DNA from: Blautia wexlerae DSM 19850
GTDB lineage: Bacteria > Bacillota > Clostridia > Lachnospirales > Lachnospiraceae
DNA: 64,000 bases
NCBI RefSeq assembly: GCF_025148125.1
Contig: NZ_CP102267.1
Location: 1,932,501-1,996,500, forward strand
Direction: 5' to 3'
Shown here: positions 42,769 to 51,025 of the stretch, one piece after another
Numbering within the stretch: the stretch's first letter is position 1
Layout: each line of letters starts with the position of its first letter
Position numbers and translations under genes: made by a program
Notes under the pieces: generated by a model
Databases searched by the model: none
The model's input: the letters and a program-made list of their open reading frames with translations, nothing else
What the model was told of the DNA's origin: nothing

Positions 42769-43926
42769 ATGTCAGAGAAAATAGCAGATGTAATAAAGGA
42801 AACAGAAAATAACAAAGCAGACCGGCAGGAACAGTATTTTTTCCGTACGGATCAGCTGACTGTGGGATATGACGGAAAACCTCTTATCAGAGAAATCAAT
42901 ATTCAGCTGAAAAAGGGAGAAATCCTCACTCTCATCGGTCCTAACGGTGCCGGAAAATCCACTATTCTTAAAAGCATCACCAGACAGCTTGCCACGATCA
43001 GCGGTACTGTTTATCTGGATAAAGAGAAAATGGCAAAGATGACCAATAAAGAGGTCTCTCAGAAACTGGCAGTCGTGCTCACAGAGCGTATGCGTCCGGA
43101 ACTGATGACTTGCGAAGACATTGTAGCCACAGGGCGTTATCCTTATACAGGAACTTTGGGAATACTCTCCGCAGAGGATAAGACAAAGGTAAAGAAATCA
43201 ATGGAAACCGTCCATGCATGGGATTTAAAAGACAGGGATTTTACAGCCATCAGCGATGGTCAGAGACAACGAATCCTTCTTGCCAGGGCTATCTGTCAGG
43301 AGCCGGAGATCATTGTACTGGATGAGCCGACTTCTTTTCTGGATATCCGTCATAAGCTGGAACTTCTTACCATTTTGAAACAGATGGTGCTGGATCATCA
43401 GCTTACAGTGATCATGTCGCTGCATGAGTTGGATCTTGCACAGAAAATATCTGATAAAGTTATCTGTGTACATGGAGAATATATAGAAAAATATGGTGCT
43501 CCGGAAGAAATCTTTACTTCTGAGTATATTCAGAAGTTGTATGGAATTACCAGAGGAAGCTATAATGCTGCTTTTGGATGTGTGGAGATGGATCCGCCCA
43601 GAGGTGAACCTCAGGTGTTTGTAATTGGCGGTAATGGAAGCGGAATTCCGTATTATCGAAAACTGCAGAGACAGGGAATTCCATTTGCGGCAGGAGTGCT
43701 TCACACGAATGATGTAGACTGTCAGGTAGCCGGTGCACTTGCAGACCAGGTGATTACAGAGAAACCTTTCGAAAGTATTTCACAGGAATCTTATGATAAG
43801 GCTGTGGAATTGATGAAAAAATGTCAGAAAGTTATCTGTCCTCTGAAAGACTTCGGAACAGTGAATGCCGCAAACAGGGAACTGCTTCGCCTTGCGCGGG
43901 AGCTGGGAATACTGGCAGAGCTATAG
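42769..43926 (+). CDS. ABC importer ATPase with C-terminal extension
   Basis: 385 residues. The ABC domain has Walker A GPNGAGKST near residue 57, signature ISDGQRQRILLARAI and Walker B EIIVLDEPTSFLD. After about residue 268 there is an extra C-terminal domain of about 115 residues (QVFVIGGNGSGIPYYRKLQ; VICPLKDFGTVNAANRELL) that looks Rossmann-like and is not part of a minimal BtuD/FecE protein. Its role is unknown; it may sense a nucleotide or ligand. A MITE-like element begins one base after the stop. Confidence 0.92.
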   Translation: MSEKIADVIKETENNKADRQEQYFFRTDQLTVGYDGKPLIREINIQLKKGEILTLIGPNGAGKSTILKSITRQLATISGTVYLDKEKMAKMTNKEVSQKLAVVLTERMRPELMTCEDIVATGRYPYTGTLGILSAEDKTKVKKSMETVHAWDLKDRDFTAISDGQRQRILLARAICQEPEIIVLDEPTSFLDIRHKLELLTILKQMVLDHQLTVIMSLHELDLAQKISDKVICVHGEYIEKYGAPEEIFTSEYIQKLYGITRGSYNAAFGCVEMDPPRGEPQVFVIGGNGSGIPYYRKLQRQGIPFAAGVLHTNDVDCQVAGALADQVITEKPFESISQESYDKAVELMKKCQKVICPLKDFGTVNAANRELLRLARELGILAEL

Positions 43927-44071
43927 GTTACTGTTCACTCCGTTCCCAGCAACACGCTTCGCGATGCACAGAATTTATGCTAATCGCATAAATTCGCGCA
44001 GTATGTCTCGGGTTTTCTGTGACCTTCGCTCACAAAAAACACCTCGCGGGATATTAGCAGTGAACAGTAAC
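43927..44071 (-). repeat. MITE-like element, full copy, reverse orientation
   Basis: Bounded by GTTACTGTTCAC and GTGAACAGTAAC, 145 bp. Compared with 1688-1830 in reverse complement it keeps ATCCCGCGAGGTGTTTT and CCCGAGACATAC and the GGAACGGAGTGAACAGTAAC end, but has different hairpins (TGTGAGCGAAGGTCACA; GAATTTATGCGATTAGCATAAATTC). It abuts the ATPase stop codon. Confidence 0.85.
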
Positions 44072-44124
44072 AGCTATAGTACATCGTTTTCGAAATAATA
44101 TTATTATTTCATGTATATGTATGC

Positions 44125-44130
44125 TATAAT
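44125..44130 (+). promoter_or_regulatory. Extended -10 of the glycosyltransferase gene
   Basis: TATGCTATAATGG is an extended -10 (TGCTATAAT) 32 bases before the ATG. No convincing -35 was seen. Confidence 0.5.
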
Positions 44131-44161
44131 GGATACCATCAATCATCCAAAGGAGAGAAAT

Positions 44162-44881
44162 ATGGATAAGTTATACATTGTTATCCCGGCATACAATGAG
44201 CAGGATAACATTGAACAGGTCATTAATGACTGGTATCCTGTTATAGAGAAGCATAACGGAAACGGTCAGTCACGTCTGATTGTCATTGATGACGGGAGCA
44301 AAGATTCTACATATGAAAAACTGAAACAGTGTACAAAGACACGCCCTCTGCTGATTCCGATAACAAAACCAAACGGCGGTCATGGTGCAACTGTGCTTTA
44401 TGGCTATAAGTATGCACTCAAAAATGGTGCAGATTACATTTTCCAGACAGATTCAGACGGCCAGACACTGCCGGAAGAATTTGAACCGTTCTGGAAACGA
44501 AGACAGAAATATGATATGGTCATCGGCTGGAGAAAAGACAGACAGGATGGAATATCACGTGTTTTTGTAACAAAAACTCTGAAACTGGTTATCCGTATCT
44601 GTTTTGGGGTAAATCTGACAGATGCCAACACTCCGTACCGTTTGATGAAAGCAGAGACGATGGCCAGGTACATACATCTGATTCCGAAGGACTTTAATCT
44701 TTCCAATGTACTTCTGGCTGTTATTTATAAGAAGAAGGGATGCAGCATCAAATTTCTTCCTGTCACATTCAGACCTCGTCAGGGCGGGGTGAATTCCATT
44801 AACATGAAGAAAATCTGTAAGATCGGAAAACAGGCGGTAATAGATTTTGTGAAATTGAACAGGATTATCCGCCGAACATAA
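44162..44881 (+). CDS. Family 2 glycosyltransferase
   Basis: 239 residues, GT-A fold. YIVIPAYNEQDNIEQVINDW opens the nucleotide-sugar domain; VIDDGSKDST, FQTDSDGQ (DxD-type) and GGVNSINM near the C-terminus fit dolichol-phosphate mannose synthase-like enzymes, but no transmembrane tail is present. Acceptor unknown. Start chosen at 44162 because of AAAGGAGAG and the conserved KLYIVIPAYN opening; the longer frame includes the promoter. Confidence 0.88.
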   Translation: MDKLYIVIPAYNEQDNIEQVINDWYPVIEKHNGNGQSRLIVIDDGSKDSTYEKLKQCTKTRPLLIPITKPNGGHGATVLYGYKYALKNGADYIFQTDSDGQTLPEEFEPFWKRRQKYDMVIGWRKDRQDGISRVFVTKTLKLVIRICFGVNLTDANTPYRLMKAETMARYIHLIPKDFNLSNVLLAVIYKKKGCSIKFLPVTFRPRQGGVNSINMKKICKIGKQAVIDFVKLNRIIRRT

Positions 44882-44892
44882 AAAATGATGAA

Positions 44893-44938
44893 AAAAAACT
44901 GTTGTTCCTACAGTGATCGTGAGGAATAGCAGTTTTTT
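44893..44938 (+). terminator. Terminator after the glycosyltransferase gene
   Basis: AAAAAAACTGTTGTTCCT and AGGAATAGCAGTTTTTT form a stem with T tail. Confidence 0.85.
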
Positions 44939-44939
44939 T

Positions 44940-44976
44940 ATGTTATAGGAAATTACTTCGTAATGTTCCTATAACA
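44940..44976. repeat. GAAATTAC-TTCG hairpin repeat, copy 1
   Basis: ATGTTATAGGAAATTAC, a TTCG loop and GTAATGTTCCTATAACAT form an almost perfect hairpin. A second copy at 47368-47413 keeps the central GAAATTACTNCNTAATG part but has different arms. Confidence 0.7.
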
Positions 44977-45058
44977 TAAAAAAGCCCTCCGGGCAGGATT
45001 CTTTCTTGTATTTTCAGATAAATGTCGAATCATATCATAAGATGTCGGACGAAATGAA

Positions 45059-45099
45059 TTGACATTTTCTTTAAACAAAATTACAATTATAGTTGTAAT
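45059..45099 (+). promoter_or_regulatory. Promoter with palindrome over the -10
   Basis: TTGACA and TACAAT are 17 bases apart. The -10 lies inside the palindrome ATTACAATTATAGTTGTAAT (7-6-7 half-sites), a likely repressor operator. The leader to the next gene is about 150 bases and contains AC-rich tandem words (CACATAACACAACA). Confidence 0.6.
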
Positions 45100-45242
45100 A
45101 AGACAGAAAACGGTATGTACCGATCTGCACACATCGGGTACATAACACACATAACACAACAAATCAACATATAACAAAACAACACACACAGGTAACAAGG
45201 TTACCACAAATGTAAAAATAATAATAGGGAGAAAAGAATAAG

Positions 45243-45506
45243 ATGAACAAAATGAATGAATTGTGCGAAATGGAATTAACAGGTCGTTACGAGGAGAAAC
45301 TTTCTGCTCTGAAGGCGGAAATCAGTGCAGCAGATGAGTATATCAGGCAGGATAACAGTGACCTGACGGAATTTGAGAACCGATATGAGCGTTTAGATAT
45401 CCCGTATCGTGTAAAAAGATTTCTGGATGACTATATTGCGTGTATGCAGACAAAATATGAACGTCTTGCAGACCTGTGCTATCTGGCGGGAGAACAAGGA
45501 TTATAA
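45243..45506 (+). CDS. Small hypothetical protein, 87 residues
   Basis: Not recognised. Highly charged, helical, with a probable coiled coil (ELTGRYEEKLSALKAEISAA) and a C-terminal amphipathic part (DDYIACMQTKYERLADLCY). The ATG is preceded by AGGGAGAAAAG. It is flanked on both sides by promoter-overlapping palindromes, suggesting tight regulation. Confidence 0.75.
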   Translation: MNKMNELCEMELTGRYEEKLSALKAEISAADEYIRQDNSDLTEFENRYERLDIPYRVKRFLDDYIACMQTKYERLADLCYLAGEQGL

Positions 45507-45518
45507 AAAAATCTTGTT

Positions 45519-45570
45519 TTATCTGTCGAAATAAAGTATTGTAGTAATATACTATATTTACGACAGATAA
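45519..45570 (+). promoter_or_regulatory. 52-bp inverted repeat over the transglutaminase gene promoter
   Basis: TTATCTGTCGAAATAAAGTA and TATACTATATTTACGACAGATAA are inverted copies separated by seven bases (two unpaired positions). The inner part is promoter-like (TTGTAG/TATACT). It ends 15 bases before the start codon, so it could be an operator or a leader hairpin. Confidence 0.55.
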
Positions 45571-45584
45571 GGAGAAAATGCGTT

Positions 45585-47207
45585 ATGTACAGAAAGAAAA
45601 ATTTCATAAGTCTGGGAATGAGCCTGGTTCTGGCAGCAGGAATTACGGTAACACCTGTAACAGCAGCAGATTTCACAGATGGTACAGTTTCTGAATTTAA
45701 TTCAGATGATGCAACAGAATTTGATGTACAACAGGAAACTGCGGATAATGCGGAGTTTGCATCAGATACAGAGGATAGCATTTCGGACAAAGAAGGTTCA
45801 AATGAAGCAGATTCAGACGAAGAAGTCTTTGCAGAGGCTGTAATTCCGGACGAAAACGGTGCTGTGGATAACAGACAGCTTCTGGAGAAATATCTGAATG
45901 ACATTCTGTACGGACAGGATCCGGACACACAGCCAGCAGCTTCTCTGGGTGAGGATGTACTGAATGGACAGCAGCAGACCTTATATGAGGAACTTAAGAG
46001 TAAAATCAGCGCAGTGGCATCGAAAGGTGGTTCTACCAGGTTTAAAGTCAGTTCAGATCTGGGACTGACCTGGCAGACAACAGCAAGCGGTAATGCGCTC
46101 AAAAGAGAAGTAGCCGCACACCTTAATGAACTGGATATTTCAAAGATTATCGATTGCCTGGCTGTAGATTGTCCATATGAATTGTACTGGTACGAAAAGA
46201 CTGCAGCTACTACCTGGCAGTATGGTTACAGCACAAAGGCAGCAGGAAACAAAACAACTGTAAAAATTGAAAATCTTTCCATATCTATGCCGGTGATCAG
46301 CAGTTATGCTTCCGGTAAATATAAAGTAAATGCAGGGATTGTACAGCTTGCAAAAAGTGCAGCAGAAAATGCCAGAATGATCGTAAAAGAATTTCAGGGT
46401 TATACAGAGACAGAAAAGCTGTACGGATATAAAGAAATGATCTGCTACCTGACTTCCTACAATGATGATGTGACGGAGGATGATGAATACGGAGATCCAT
46501 GGCAGTTAATCTATGTTTTTGACGGAGATGACAGTACTAATGTGGTCTGTGAAGGTTATTCCAAGGCATTTCAGTATCTGTGCGATCTCAGTGACATTAC
46601 CTGCTATACAGTGACCGGTATAATGAATGGCGGTACAGGTGAAGGTCCTCATATGTGGAATATTGTGGCAAATAACGGTAAATATTATATGGCAGATATC
46701 ACAAACAGCGATGAAGGAACAGTTGGAGAAGACGGAGGTCTGTTTCTGGATACTCCGATTTCAGGAAGTATTTCCCGGGGCTATACATATGCGACAGACA
46801 GTGCGAATATATATTTTGCATATGACAAAGAAGCAAAGAGCTTATATGGAACCGGAAAAAATTCCATTCTTTATATGACGCAGGAAACGTATTCTGCTGA
46901 TGATCTGACTGCAAAACCGGCAAAAACTTCAATTACAGGTATATCAAACAGGACTGCCGGGAAACTTGTGATTACATGGAAAAAGGCAAAGAGTGCAGAC
47001 GGATATGAGATCTATCGCCGGGCAGGAACCACTAATCCATACGTAAGAGCAGCGGTAATTAAATCCGGTTCAACTACAAAATACACAAATGCAAAACTGA
47101 AAAAAGGACATACATATTATTACAGAATCCGTTCATACAGATATGATGAGAATGGAAGAAAGATATACAGCGGCTGGTCAACAGTAAAGAAGCAGAAAGT
47201 AAAATGA
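45585..47207 (+). CDS. Secreted transglutaminase-like protein with C-terminal fibronectin-type domain
   Basis: 540 residues. Signal peptide (1-27, VTA-A), acidic spacer (about 28-90), helical region, then a transglutaminase-like core with the triad Cys322 (VCEGYSKAFQYLC), His356 (GPHMWNIV) and Asp371 (YMADITNSD). A C-terminal fibronectin type III-like domain (ITGISNRTAGKLVITWKKA; YEIYRRAG) may bind the wall or carbohydrate. Related clostridial proteins act as peptidases or cross-linkers of surface protein; which applies here is unknown. No sortase motif. Confidence 0.88.
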   Translation: MYRKKNFISLGMSLVLAAGITVTPVTAADFTDGTVSEFNSDDATEFDVQQETADNAEFASDTEDSISDKEGSNEADSDEEVFAEAVIPDENGAVDNRQLLEKYLNDILYGQDPDTQPAASLGEDVLNGQQQTLYEELKSKISAVASKGGSTRFKVSSDLGLTWQTTASGNALKREVAAHLNELDISKIIDCLAVDCPYELYWYEKTAATTWQYGYSTKAAGNKTTVKIENLSISMPVISSYASGKYKVNAGIVQLAKSAAENARMIVKEFQGYTETEKLYGYKEMICYLTSYNDDVTEDDEYGDPWQLIYVFDGDDSTNVVCEGYSKAFQYLCDLSDITCYTVTGIMNGGTGEGPHMWNIVANNGKYYMADITNSDEGTVGEDGGLFLDTPISGSISRGYTYATDSANIYFAYDKEAKSLYGTGKNSILYMTQETYSADDLTAKPAKTSITGISNRTAGKLVITWKKAKSADGYEIYRRAGTTNPYVRAAVIKSGSTTKYTNAKLKKGHTYYYRIRSYRYDENGRKIYSGWSTVKKQKVK

Positions 47208-47287
47208 AATCGGTAATCAGAAAAAGACACAAAGGATAACGTGGATAAAACAATGATGAAAGTACTTTCGTAAAAACAGAGTACACA

Positions 47288-47368
47288 GTTTCAGGGGATT
47301 TTCTTGCCATATGTGGAACATCATGATACAATGAGACACGATATGACAGAGAGAACCCCTGAAATTTT
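47288..47368 (+). terminator. Long-loop hairpin after the transglutaminase-like gene
   Basis: GTTTCAGGGG and CCCCTGAAATTTT pair across about 57 bases and end in a T run. It could be a terminator with structured loop; the loop size makes it uncertain. Confidence 0.45.
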
Positions 47369-47413
47369 ATTATATTATAAGAAATTACTCCATAATGCTC
47401 TTATAATATAATA
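47368..47413. repeat. GAAATTAC-TTCG hairpin repeat, copy 2
   Basis: TATTATATTATAAG and CTTATAATATAATA are perfect arms around AAATTACTCCATAATG, the centre shared with copy 1 at 44940. It lies 58 bases upstream of glmS. Confidence 0.7.
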
Positions 47414-47470
47414 AAGCAGTATTTTTATAATGCTGTAAATATCTGGAAAATATGGGAGGAATAAATATAA

Positions 47471-49312
47471 ATGTGTGGAATTGTTGGATTTACAGGTAAT
47501 CATCAGGCAGCACCTATATTATTATATGGTCTGTCCAGACTTGAATACAGAGGTTATGATTCAGCGGGACTTGCAGTTCGCGACGGCGAAGGTGATACAG
47601 AGGTTATTAAAGCGAAAGGCAGACTGAAAGTTCTTGCAGATAAAACTAATAATGGAGAATCTGTACCTGGAACATGTGGTATCGGACATACCCGTTGGGC
47701 GACACATGGAGAACCATCTGAGACAAATGCGCATCCCCATATGAGTGATGACGGTAACGTAGTAGCAGTTCATAATGGAATCATTGAGAATTATCAGGAA
47801 CTGAAAGACAAACTGATCCGCAATGGCTATGAGTTTTATTCATCTACAGACACTGAAGTAGCAGTTAAACTTGTGGATTATTATTATAAGAAATATCTCG
47901 GAACACCGGTAGATGCCATTAACCATGCAATGGTCCGTATCCGCGGTTCCTATGCTCTTGCGATCATGTTTAAAGACTACCCGGGAGAGATTTATGTGGC
48001 AAGAAAAGACAGCCCGATGATCCTTGGGGTGGAGAACGGTGAATCTTACATTGCATCCGATGTTCCTGCAATTTTAAAATACACCAGAAATGTATATTAT
48101 ATTGGAAATCTGGAGATGGCTCGTATCAGAAAAGGGGAGATCACGTTCTACAATCTGGATGGTGATGAGATCCAGAAAGAGCCGAAAACAATTGAATGGG
48201 ATGCAGAAGCGGCGGAGAAAGCGGGATTTGAACATTTCATGATAAAAGAAATTCATGAACAGCCGAAAGCAGTTCGGGATACTTTGAATTCTGTACTCAA
48301 AGATGATCGTATTGATCTCTCAGAAGTAGGTCTTACAGATGAGGAGATCAAAAAGATCAGCCAGATCTATATTGTAGCCTGTGGCTCTGCTTACCATGTG
48401 GGAATGGCAGCCCAGTATGTGATCGAAGATCTGACAAGGATTCCGGTACGTGTGGAACTGGCATCGGAATTCCGATACAGAAATCCGATTTTAGATCCGG
48501 AAGGTCTTGTGGTCATTGTCAGCCAGTCAGGGGAAACAGCAGACAGCCTTGCGGCACTTCGTGAGGCGAAACAGAGAGGTATCCGTACACTGGGAATTGT
48601 CAATGTGGTAGGTTCTTCCATTGCCAGAGAAGCGGATAATGTTTTTTACACTCTGGCGGGACCGGAAATTTCTGTAGCAACTACCAAGGCATACAGTACT
48701 CAGTTGATTGCCTCCTATGCACTGGCAGTGCAGTTTGGAAAAGTCAGAGAACAGATTACAGAAGAAAAATATCAGGAGCTGATCGCAGAGCTGAAAACAC
48801 TTCCGGATAAGATTGCCAAGATCATTGAAGATGACAAAGAGCGTATCCAGTGGTTTGCGGCTAAGCAGGCAAATGCCAGGGATGCTTTCTTTATCGGGCG
48901 TGGTATTGACTATGCCATCAGTATGGAAGGCAGCCTTAAGATGAAAGAAGTCAGTTATGTACACACAGAAGCTTATGCGGCCGGAGAACTGAAACATGGC
49001 ACAATCTCTCTGATTGAGGACGGAACTCTTGTGATCGGTATTCTCACGCAGAATCATCTCTATGAGAAAACAGTCTCCAATATGGTAGAATGTAAGAGTC
49101 GCGGTGCATACCTGATGGGACTCACCACATATGGACATTATAATATAGAAGATACTGCAGATTTCACAGTTTATATTCCGAAAACAGATCCACACTTTGC
49201 AACTTCACTGGCAGTTATTCCTTTGCAGCTGCTTGGCTACTATGTCAGCGTAGCCAAAGGCCTGGATGTAGATAAGCCGAGAAATCTGGCTAAGAGTGTA
49301 ACTGTAGAATAG
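47471..49312 (+). CDS. glmS: Glucosamine-6-phosphate synthase (isomerising)
   Basis: Makes glucosamine-6-phosphate from fructose-6-phosphate and glutamine, the first step to UDP-GlcNAc for peptidoglycan. 613 residues: class II glutaminase domain with nucleophile Cys2 (MCGIVGFTG), GIGHTRWATHGEP, then two SIS domains (VACGSAYHVGMAAQY; VSQSGETADSLAALREAK; SYVHTEAYAAGELKHG) and the C-terminal KSVTVE. Start after GGGAGGAATAA. No glmS ribozyme core was identified in the 263 bases upstream. Confidence 0.97.
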   Translation: MCGIVGFTGNHQAAPILLYGLSRLEYRGYDSAGLAVRDGEGDTEVIKAKGRLKVLADKTNNGESVPGTCGIGHTRWATHGEPSETNAHPHMSDDGNVVAVHNGIIENYQELKDKLIRNGYEFYSSTDTEVAVKLVDYYYKKYLGTPVDAINHAMVRIRGSYALAIMFKDYPGEIYVARKDSPMILGVENGESYIASDVPAILKYTRNVYYIGNLEMARIRKGEITFYNLDGDEIQKEPKTIEWDAEAAEKAGFEHFMIKEIHEQPKAVRDTLNSVLKDDRIDLSEVGLTDEEIKKISQIYIVACGSAYHVGMAAQYVIEDLTRIPVRVELASEFRYRNPILDPEGLVVIVSQSGETADSLAALREAKQRGIRTLGIVNVVGSSIAREADNVFYTLAGPEISVATTKAYSTQLIASYALAVQFGKVREQITEEKYQELIAELKTLPDKIAKIIEDDKERIQWFAAKQANARDAFFIGRGIDYAISMEGSLKMKEVSYVHTEAYAAGELKHGTISLIEDGTLVIGILTQNHLYEKTVSNMVECKSRGAYLMGLTTYGHYNIEDTADFTVYIPKTDPHFATSLAVIPLQLLGYYVSVAKGLDVDKPRNLAKSVTVE

Positions 49313-49341
49313 TGCCGGGAAAACAATACAATATGTAGCGT

Positions 49342-49388
49342 AATGCCACAGACTGTAAAGGATTAATACGGTCTGTGGCATTTTTTTT
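49342..49388. terminator. Shared terminator between glmS and the minus-strand glycosyltransferase
   Basis: AATGCCACAGAC and GTCTGTGGCATTTTTTTT form a strong stem. Its right edge adjoins the stop of the convergent gene, so it may serve both. Confidence 0.85.
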
Positions 49389-50464
49389 CAAAATCCCAGA
49401 ATCTCATGAAAATAGATCTGATTTTGAATAACAGAAGGATGTTCCGGTTTCAGTGTTCTGGCTTTCCGGTGAAATTCAAAAGCTTCTTTGTGCATTCCGG
49501 ATTTGTCCAGACATACACATAATTGCAGAAATGGTATGAAATTATGGCAGTCCGGAATATAGAATCCTCCGTTTTGGCTGTTGTCCGGTGCAAGAAGTGC
49601 CTGATGATACCAGTGAGCTGCCATGGAAAAGTTCTGTTTCATAAAAAATATTTTCCCAATCTCACAGCATATTTCGGCTCTTGGAATATCTGACATGAAA
49701 CTGTGAAACAGTATCTCAAGAGCATGCTGGTCATTGCCTGATGCCTGATAACAATAGGAGAGAACCAGACAACTGTCCAGTCTGTTTTCAATCCAGCCGT
49801 CCGGCTCTTTCAGAAATTTTTTCAGAACACAGATGGCATACTCGTATTGCTTATGATAAAAAAGTTCCCGGCCATAATAAAATAAGTCTCTGGGTTCCAG
49901 AGGCTCTCCTTCTTCGATCATCTGTTGATAGATGTGCAGATTTCGAAAGGAAGAGCAGGGTTTTATTTTGCGATGTTCAATCTGTATGGGAGAATAAAGG
50001 ATGTTCCCGGTGGGAATGATGGATTCATGAACTCTTCCCCGCCATCTGAAATTTCGGGAAGTTTTTAAGATGCGTTCTCTGTAACAGGAGAATGCAGCAT
50101 GATTCCATTCATCGAAATCTGTGACATAATCCATCATAACCATATCTGTGTTCGGACTCAGTGTTTCTTTTAATTGTTTTAGTCTGTACAGATTTTCCTG
50201 AGTGATCATGTCGTCTGCATCCAGCCACATCCAGTAATCAGTACTGACTTTTTCCGAAATAAAATTCCGGGCAGCAGAAAAATCATTTTTCCATGGAAAA
50301 TCATAAACTTCTGCTGTAAATTCTCTGATAATTTCTTTGGTCCTGTCTGTAGAACCGGTATCACAGATAAGAATTTTGTCTACAATTTCTTTCATGGGTT
50401 TCAGGATACGTGGCAATACTTTTTCTTCATTTTTTACAATCATACAAAGGCTGAGAGAAATCAT
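49388..50464 (-). CDS. Family 2 glycosyltransferase with C-terminal TPR-like region
   Basis: 358 residues. GT2 domain at the N-terminus: SLSLCMIVKNEEKVLPRIL, CDTGSTDRTKEII, and the DxD motif in WMWLDADD (about residue 100). Residues 190-350 form helical repeats (LFYYGRELFYHKQYEYAICV; EICCEIGKIFFMKQNFSMAA). This plan resembles SunS-type and collagen-like protein glycosyltransferases. It lies directly downstream of a collagen-like gene on the same strand, separated by a hairpin, which supports modification of that protein. Weak ribosome site. Confidence 0.85.
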   Translation of the reverse strand: MISLSLCMIVKNEEKVLPRILKPMKEIVDKILICDTGSTDRTKEIIREFTAEVYDFPWKNDFSAARNFISEKVSTDYWMWLDADDMITQENLYRLKQLKETLSPNTDMVMMDYVTDFDEWNHAAFSCYRERILKTSRNFRWRGRVHESIIPTGNILYSPIQIEHRKIKPCSSFRNLHIYQQMIEEGEPLEPRDLFYYGRELFYHKQYEYAICVLKKFLKEPDGWIENRLDSCLVLSYCYQASGNDQHALEILFHSFMSDIPRAEICCEIGKIFFMKQNFSMAAHWYHQALLAPDNSQNGGFYIPDCHNFIPFLQLCVCLDKSGMHKEAFEFHRKARTLKPEHPSVIQNQIYFHEILGF

Positions 50465-50496
50465 GGAAGATAATTTAAAGCACCTTTTGAGAAAAT

Positions 50497-50524
50497 CAGG
50501 AGGAGCATTTGCCCCTCCTGAGGT
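50497..50524 (-). terminator. Attenuating hairpin between the collagen-like gene and the glycosyltransferase gene
   Basis: TCAGGAGG and CCTCCTGA arms surround GGCAAATGC; on the minus strand a TTTTCT tail follows. It probably lowers, not abolishes, readthrough from the collagen-like gene into the glycosyltransferase. Confidence 0.7.
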
Positions 50525-51025
50525 TTAAGCTGCAAGAAGTCCGGCTGCGCGGAGATTTGCGAGAAGCTGATTAAACTGGGTTACAATATCTGTCTGACCT
50601 GTGGCATCTGCTACGGCCGCTGCCGGAGCTACAGTACCGGCAGGTCCGGTAGCACCAGTGGCTCCAGTAGGTCCGGCAGGCCCGGCAGCACCAGTAGGTC
50701 CGATAGGCCCGGCAGGGCCAGTAGGTCCGATAGCTCCGGAAGGTCCGGCAGGGCCAGTGGCTCCGGTAGCTCCGACAGGTCCGGTAGCGCCAGTGGCTCC
50801 AACAGGTCCGACAGGACCTGGGTAGCCTTGAAGTCCGGGTTCACCCTGGGGGCCCTGAGGTCCCATTGGACCAACGGGACCGGGACAGCCTCTGGGTCCG
50901 GTAGGACCAGGACAACCGCGCGGCCCCTGAGGTCCCTGACAGTCACAGCTACAGCGATTGTTATTGTTACAACAGGATGTACCGGATAATTCCGGATCAT
51001 CTGAGGTATGACGACTAAACAGCAT
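50525..51025 (-). CDS. Collagen-like (GXY repeat) protein, BclA/exosporium type
   Basis: 166 residues. The N-terminal 28 residues are Cys- and Asn-rich ([14 protein letters not shown]), residues about 30-130 are uninterrupted Gly-X-Y triplets with many GPT, GAT, GPA and GPQ units, and the C-terminus is a short hydrophobic helix ([19 protein letters not shown]) that could nucleate trimers. No signal peptide is visible, as in exosporium collagens that self-assemble on spores. Thr in GXT triplets are likely glycan acceptors for the adjacent glycosyltransferase. The ATG follows AGAGGTG. Confidence 0.88.
   Translation of the reverse strand: MLFSRHTSDDPELSGTSCCNNNNRCSCDCQGPQGPRGCPGPTGPRGCPGPVGPMGPQGPQGEPGLQGYPGPVGPVGATGATGPVGATGATGPAGPSGAIGPTGPAGPIGPTGAAGPAGPTGATGATGPAGTVAPAAAVADATGQTDIVTQFNQLLANLRAAGLLAA

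Noticed and set aside
47208..47470. Possible glmS ribozyme upstream of glmS
   Set aside because: The conserved cleavage-site and core segments (AGCGCC-type) were not found. The region is explained by a long-loop hairpin and a dispersed repeat.
50601..50980. Tandem DNA repeat or CRISPR-like array
   Set aside because: The periodicity is nine bases and follows Gly-X-Y codons of the collagen-like gene; there are no unique spacers.
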